64,000 nucleotides of DNA from Lachnospiraceae bacterium (GTDB lineage Bacteria > Bacillota > Clostridia > Lachnospirales > Lachnospiraceae): NCBI GenBank assembly GCA_910575445.1, contig CAJTFW010000002.1:418106-482105 (forward strand). The letters are read 5' to 3'. Below are positions 61,592-64,000 of this stretch, in pieces. The notes beneath the pieces are model-generated. The model was not told the DNA's origin and did no database searches. It was given only the letters and a program-made list of their open reading frames with translations. Each line of letters starts with the position of its first letter. Position 1 is the first letter of the stretch. Both the position numbers and the translations under genes were made by a program.

Positions 61592-62857
61592 ATGAATTCG
61601 AGTAGCGCAAACAAGAATATACGTCGTTTATTAATTTTACTGTCATTGGGAATCGCATATGGCTTTATGTTCGTACTTCCATATATGAAATCCACATTCT
61701 ATGACCAGATGATTGCCGCCATGGAGGTAAGCAATGAACAGCTAGGTTCTCTTATGAGTGTTTACGCCATTGCATGTACTGCCTCCTATCTTCCAGGCGG
61801 CTGGATTGCCGATAAATTTAAACCCAAAACGGTTCTGCTATGTTCCACTTTTGGCAATGCCTTGTTATGTTTTATCTTTATGTTTACTTACAAAAGTTTC
61901 TTTATGACACAGATGATATGGCTGCTTTGTGCATTTACTGGGGGATTTGCATTCTGGCCTGCCATTATGAAAGGAATTCGTCTGCTTGGTGACGAAGAAG
62001 AACAAGGAAGGATGTATGGCATCTTTGAAGCGATGAATGGTATTGCTTCACTTCTAGTCAGCTTTATTATGGTAGGTGTTCTCTCTATCTTTAGCAAAGA
62101 CCTTATCACTGGATTTAAAGGTGCTGTAGGAAGTATGGGTGTCTTATGTCTTATCTCAGGTATTTTGATTTTCTTTTTATTCAGTGATGAATTTGTATAT
62201 GGAGAAACAGAAGAAAAAGGGGAGAAATTTGATACCAAACAGTTTATACAGACTTTTAAAATACCCGGCGTATGGATTATGGCAACGCTTATGTTTGGAT
62301 ATGTCACTACCTCTGCGGTAGCCAGCTATCTTACGCCTTATAGTACCAGTGTACTAGGGCTTTCTGCAGTGGCAGCAGCTTCTATTGGTACGCTTCGCAC
62401 GTATGGATGCCGCTTTTTGGGTGGTCCGATTGGCGGCTTTATTGCTGATAAAGCGTTTCACTCTGTCTGTAAAGAACAGATGCTTGGGCATGTGTTATGT
62501 ATCCTTGGCATTGGCGTATTTCTGGTTCTTCCATCTGGCACACCTACGATTCTCATCGCTTTATTTTTAATCTTGGTTGGCGTTTTTATGTTCACAGTAA
62601 AAGGAACTACATTCTCGGTACAGCCAGAATTGGGAATTCCGCTTCATATATCAGGCAGTGCCGTCGCCATCGCAACTTTGATTGGCTATCTGCCGGATAT
62701 GTTTGTACATACAATGTTTGGAAACTGGATTGACCGCTATGGAAACGATGGATATACCAAGATATTCCTATATGGAATGACCATTGCAGCTATCTGTGTA
62801 GCCGTTGCTTTTGCAGGTGTTTTAGTATCCAGAAAAAAGAAAGGAGAATCGTTATGA
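61592..62857 (+). CDS. MFS transporter
   Basis: 421 aa, 12 hydrophobic segments. GGWIADKFKPKTVLL in the loop after helix 2 is the MFS signature, and a related FGNWIDRYGNDGYT lies late. ATG 61592 is 6 nt after ggaggt. Overlaps the dehydrogenase by 4 nt, so the two probably import and reduce/oxidise the same 2-keto or hydroxy acid. Confidence 0.85.
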   Translation: MNSSSANKNIRRLLILLSLGIAYGFMFVLPYMKSTFYDQMIAAMEVSNEQLGSLMSVYAIACTASYLPGGWIADKFKPKTVLLCSTFGNALLCFIFMFTYKSFFMTQMIWLLCAFTGGFAFWPAIMKGIRLLGDEEEQGRMYGIFEAMNGIASLLVSFIMVGVLSIFSKDLITGFKGAVGSMGVLCLISGILIFFLFSDEFVYGETEEKGEKFDTKQFIQTFKIPGVWIMATLMFGYVTTSAVASYLTPYSTSVLGLSAVAAASIGTLRTYGCRFLGGPIGGFIADKAFHSVCKEQMLGHVLCILGIGVFLVLPSGTPTILIALFLILVGVFMFTVKGTTFSVQPELGIPLHISGSAVAIATLIGYLPDMFVHTMFGNWIDRYGNDGYTKIFLYGMTIAAICVAVAFAGVLVSRKKKGESL

Positions 62858-63834
62858 AAAAAATATTAATAGTTGAATCTTTAGAGACTGCCACTCGTGA
62901 TATTCAGACAGAGCTGGCTTATTTGCCAAAAGATGCAACGATTGAGCTTGCCATCTTTGATGAAAAGAATCCTGAAAAATTTTATAACACTTTAGAAGAT
63001 GCAGACGCACTCTTAACTGGATATGTGACTTTGGATAAAAAAGCCATCGACCATATGAAAAAATGCCAGATTATATCCGTTCAGGCAACCGGATGGAATT
63101 TTGTAGATGCTGACTATGCAAAAGAGAAACATATTGCAGTCAGTGCGGTCGGAGAATACTGCACGCAAGAAGTCGCAGACCATACCTTTATGCTTATACT
63201 ATCTCTAAGCAAAGCACTTCCCTATCTAACAAGAAGAATCAACAAAGATTTAGTCTGGGAGATAGAGACATTAAAAGATATGAATATCCGAAGAATTGAA
63301 GGACAGACCCTTGGAATTGCAGGCTTTGGAAAAATAGGAAAGGCAGTCGCCAAAAGAGCCATAGCATTTGGTATGAATCTTCTTGCATATGACCCCTATA
63401 TATCCGAAGAAAGTGCTACCAGTATGGGAGCAAAGCTAGTCACACTAGAAGAACTACTGGAAAATTCGGATATCATTACCATACATATGAATCTCACTTC
63501 CGAAAACCAGAGCTTCTTCCACAAAGAAGTCTTTGAAAAGATGAAAAAACATCCTATTCTGATTAATGTTGCAAGAGGTGGGATGATAGATGAAGACGAT
63601 TTAGTTGATGCACTAGATAATGGACTTTTACGTGGAGCTGGTTTAGATGTATTAAGCAGCGAACTTCCAGACCTTACAAAAAGTAAGCTTATTCACAGAG
63701 AAAATGTGATTATCACACCTCACAGTGCGTTTTTCTCAGATGATTCTATTGAGACATGTGAGAGAATATCTGCGCAGAATATCACATATTTTTTAAATGG
63801 TGAAAAAGAGAAAGTGTTTAAAATTGTCAATTAA
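62854..63834 (+). CDS. D-isomer-specific 2-hydroxyacid dehydrogenase
   Basis: 326 aa. NAD-binding GFGKIGKAVAKRA near residues 157-169; catalytic R in INVARGGMIDEDDL, E in the following helix, and H in VIITPHSAFFS. Close to phosphoglycerate or hydroxypyruvate dehydrogenases; substrate unknown. Cotranscribed with the MFS transporter. Confidence 0.88.
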   Translation: MKKILIVESLETATRDIQTELAYLPKDATIELAIFDEKNPEKFYNTLEDADALLTGYVTLDKKAIDHMKKCQIISVQATGWNFVDADYAKEKHIAVSAVGEYCTQEVADHTFMLILSLSKALPYLTRRINKDLVWEIETLKDMNIRRIEGQTLGIAGFGKIGKAVAKRAIAFGMNLLAYDPYISEESATSMGAKLVTLEELLENSDIITIHMNLTSENQSFFHKEVFEKMKKHPILINVARGGMIDEDDLVDALDNGLLRGAGLDVLSSELPDLTKSKLIHRENVIITPHSAFFSDDSIETCERISAQNITYFLNGEKEKVFKIVN

Positions 63835-63900
63835 CTGTTTCATAGAAGGAAGACTTGAGATAGTGTAAAATTTTCTTCGGGTGAAAAATAGATATAGAAA

Positions 63901-64000
63901 GGGAACTCCTTTTTGTGATAGAGTATAAGAGACCAATCAAAACCCTCACATAAAGAAAGGAGTTCCCTATGCTTAACAGTATACTCTATTTTGAACAGTT
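63901..64000 (+). mobile_element. Left end of an insertion sequence with transposase start (partial)
   Basis: gggaactccttt (63901-63912) and aaaggagttccc (63956-63967) are perfect 12-bp inverted arms. The right arm contains the ribosome site for ATG 63969 (MLNSILYFEQ), which runs off the window. The N-terminus resembles ISLre2-type transposases; too short for certainty. Confidence 0.5.

Overview
The window is chromosomal DNA of a gut-type Lachnospiraceae (Clostridia) with a siphovirus prophage of about 34 kb in the middle. Evidence for the host: low-GC Gram-positive ribosome binding sites, an L20-type leader before infC-rpmI-rplT, a perfect CIRCE box before htpG, DUF4250, DUF5721 and DegV proteins, and a bile salt hydrolase that points to an intestinal habitat. 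No species is claimed.

Left host arm (1-21261): a partial MerR/methyltransferase fusion and an AraC regulator; a complete GDP-L-fucose operon (gmd, fcl, manC, manA); a small holin-like type I toxin with a candidate antisense promoter; an alanine/Na+ symporter facing a LysR regulator; an rsmH paralogue; a SUKH-like protein; malQ; bile salt hydrolase; clpB under a degenerate CIRCE; infC (AUU start)-rpmI-rplT; two tandem 88-bp palindromes; a pair of COG0523 metal GTPases; and an XRE regulator.

Prophage (about 21277-55464): nearly all genes are on the + strand and GC is visibly higher. The order is an orphan IS30-type HTH gene; small early genes; a C5 DNA methyltransferase broken at a G9 tract; a HUH-type Rep; ParA/ParB; a VRR-NUC nuclease; HNH; terminases; portal; ClpP-like protease; HK97-type capsid; connectors; tail tube; tail chaperones joined by a -1 frameshift; a tape measure with a 120-bp triplication; baseplate and fibre genes; and then a complete diversity-generating retroelement (DGR): target gene with VR, avd, TR and reverse transcriptase. 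All 14 VR/TR differences fall on template adenines. Holin and a GH73-CHAP-Cpl7 endolysin follow. The right end is a separately promoted operon with a nested palindromic operator, an Arc-like protein, a second copy of a 271-bp non-coding repeat, a G9-split gene and an IS30-family DDE transposase. There is no tyrosine or serine integrase. A 15-bp direct repeat flanks the element, 6 nt outside weak IS30-like inverted ends. The best reading is a temperate phage that uses its own IS30-type transposase for lysogeny and a DGR to vary a tail-tip protein. A polar 9-mer (GGCAGCAGG) occurs at least 20 times on the + strand of the prophage.

Right host arm (55480-64000): two tRNA-Leu genes whose promoter lies just beyond the integration point, a glpK pseudogene with an internal deletion, a cytidylate-kinase-like protein, htpG, DUF5721, DegV, an MFS transporter paired with a D-2-hydroxyacid dehydrogenase, and the first bases of an insertion sequence at the edge.
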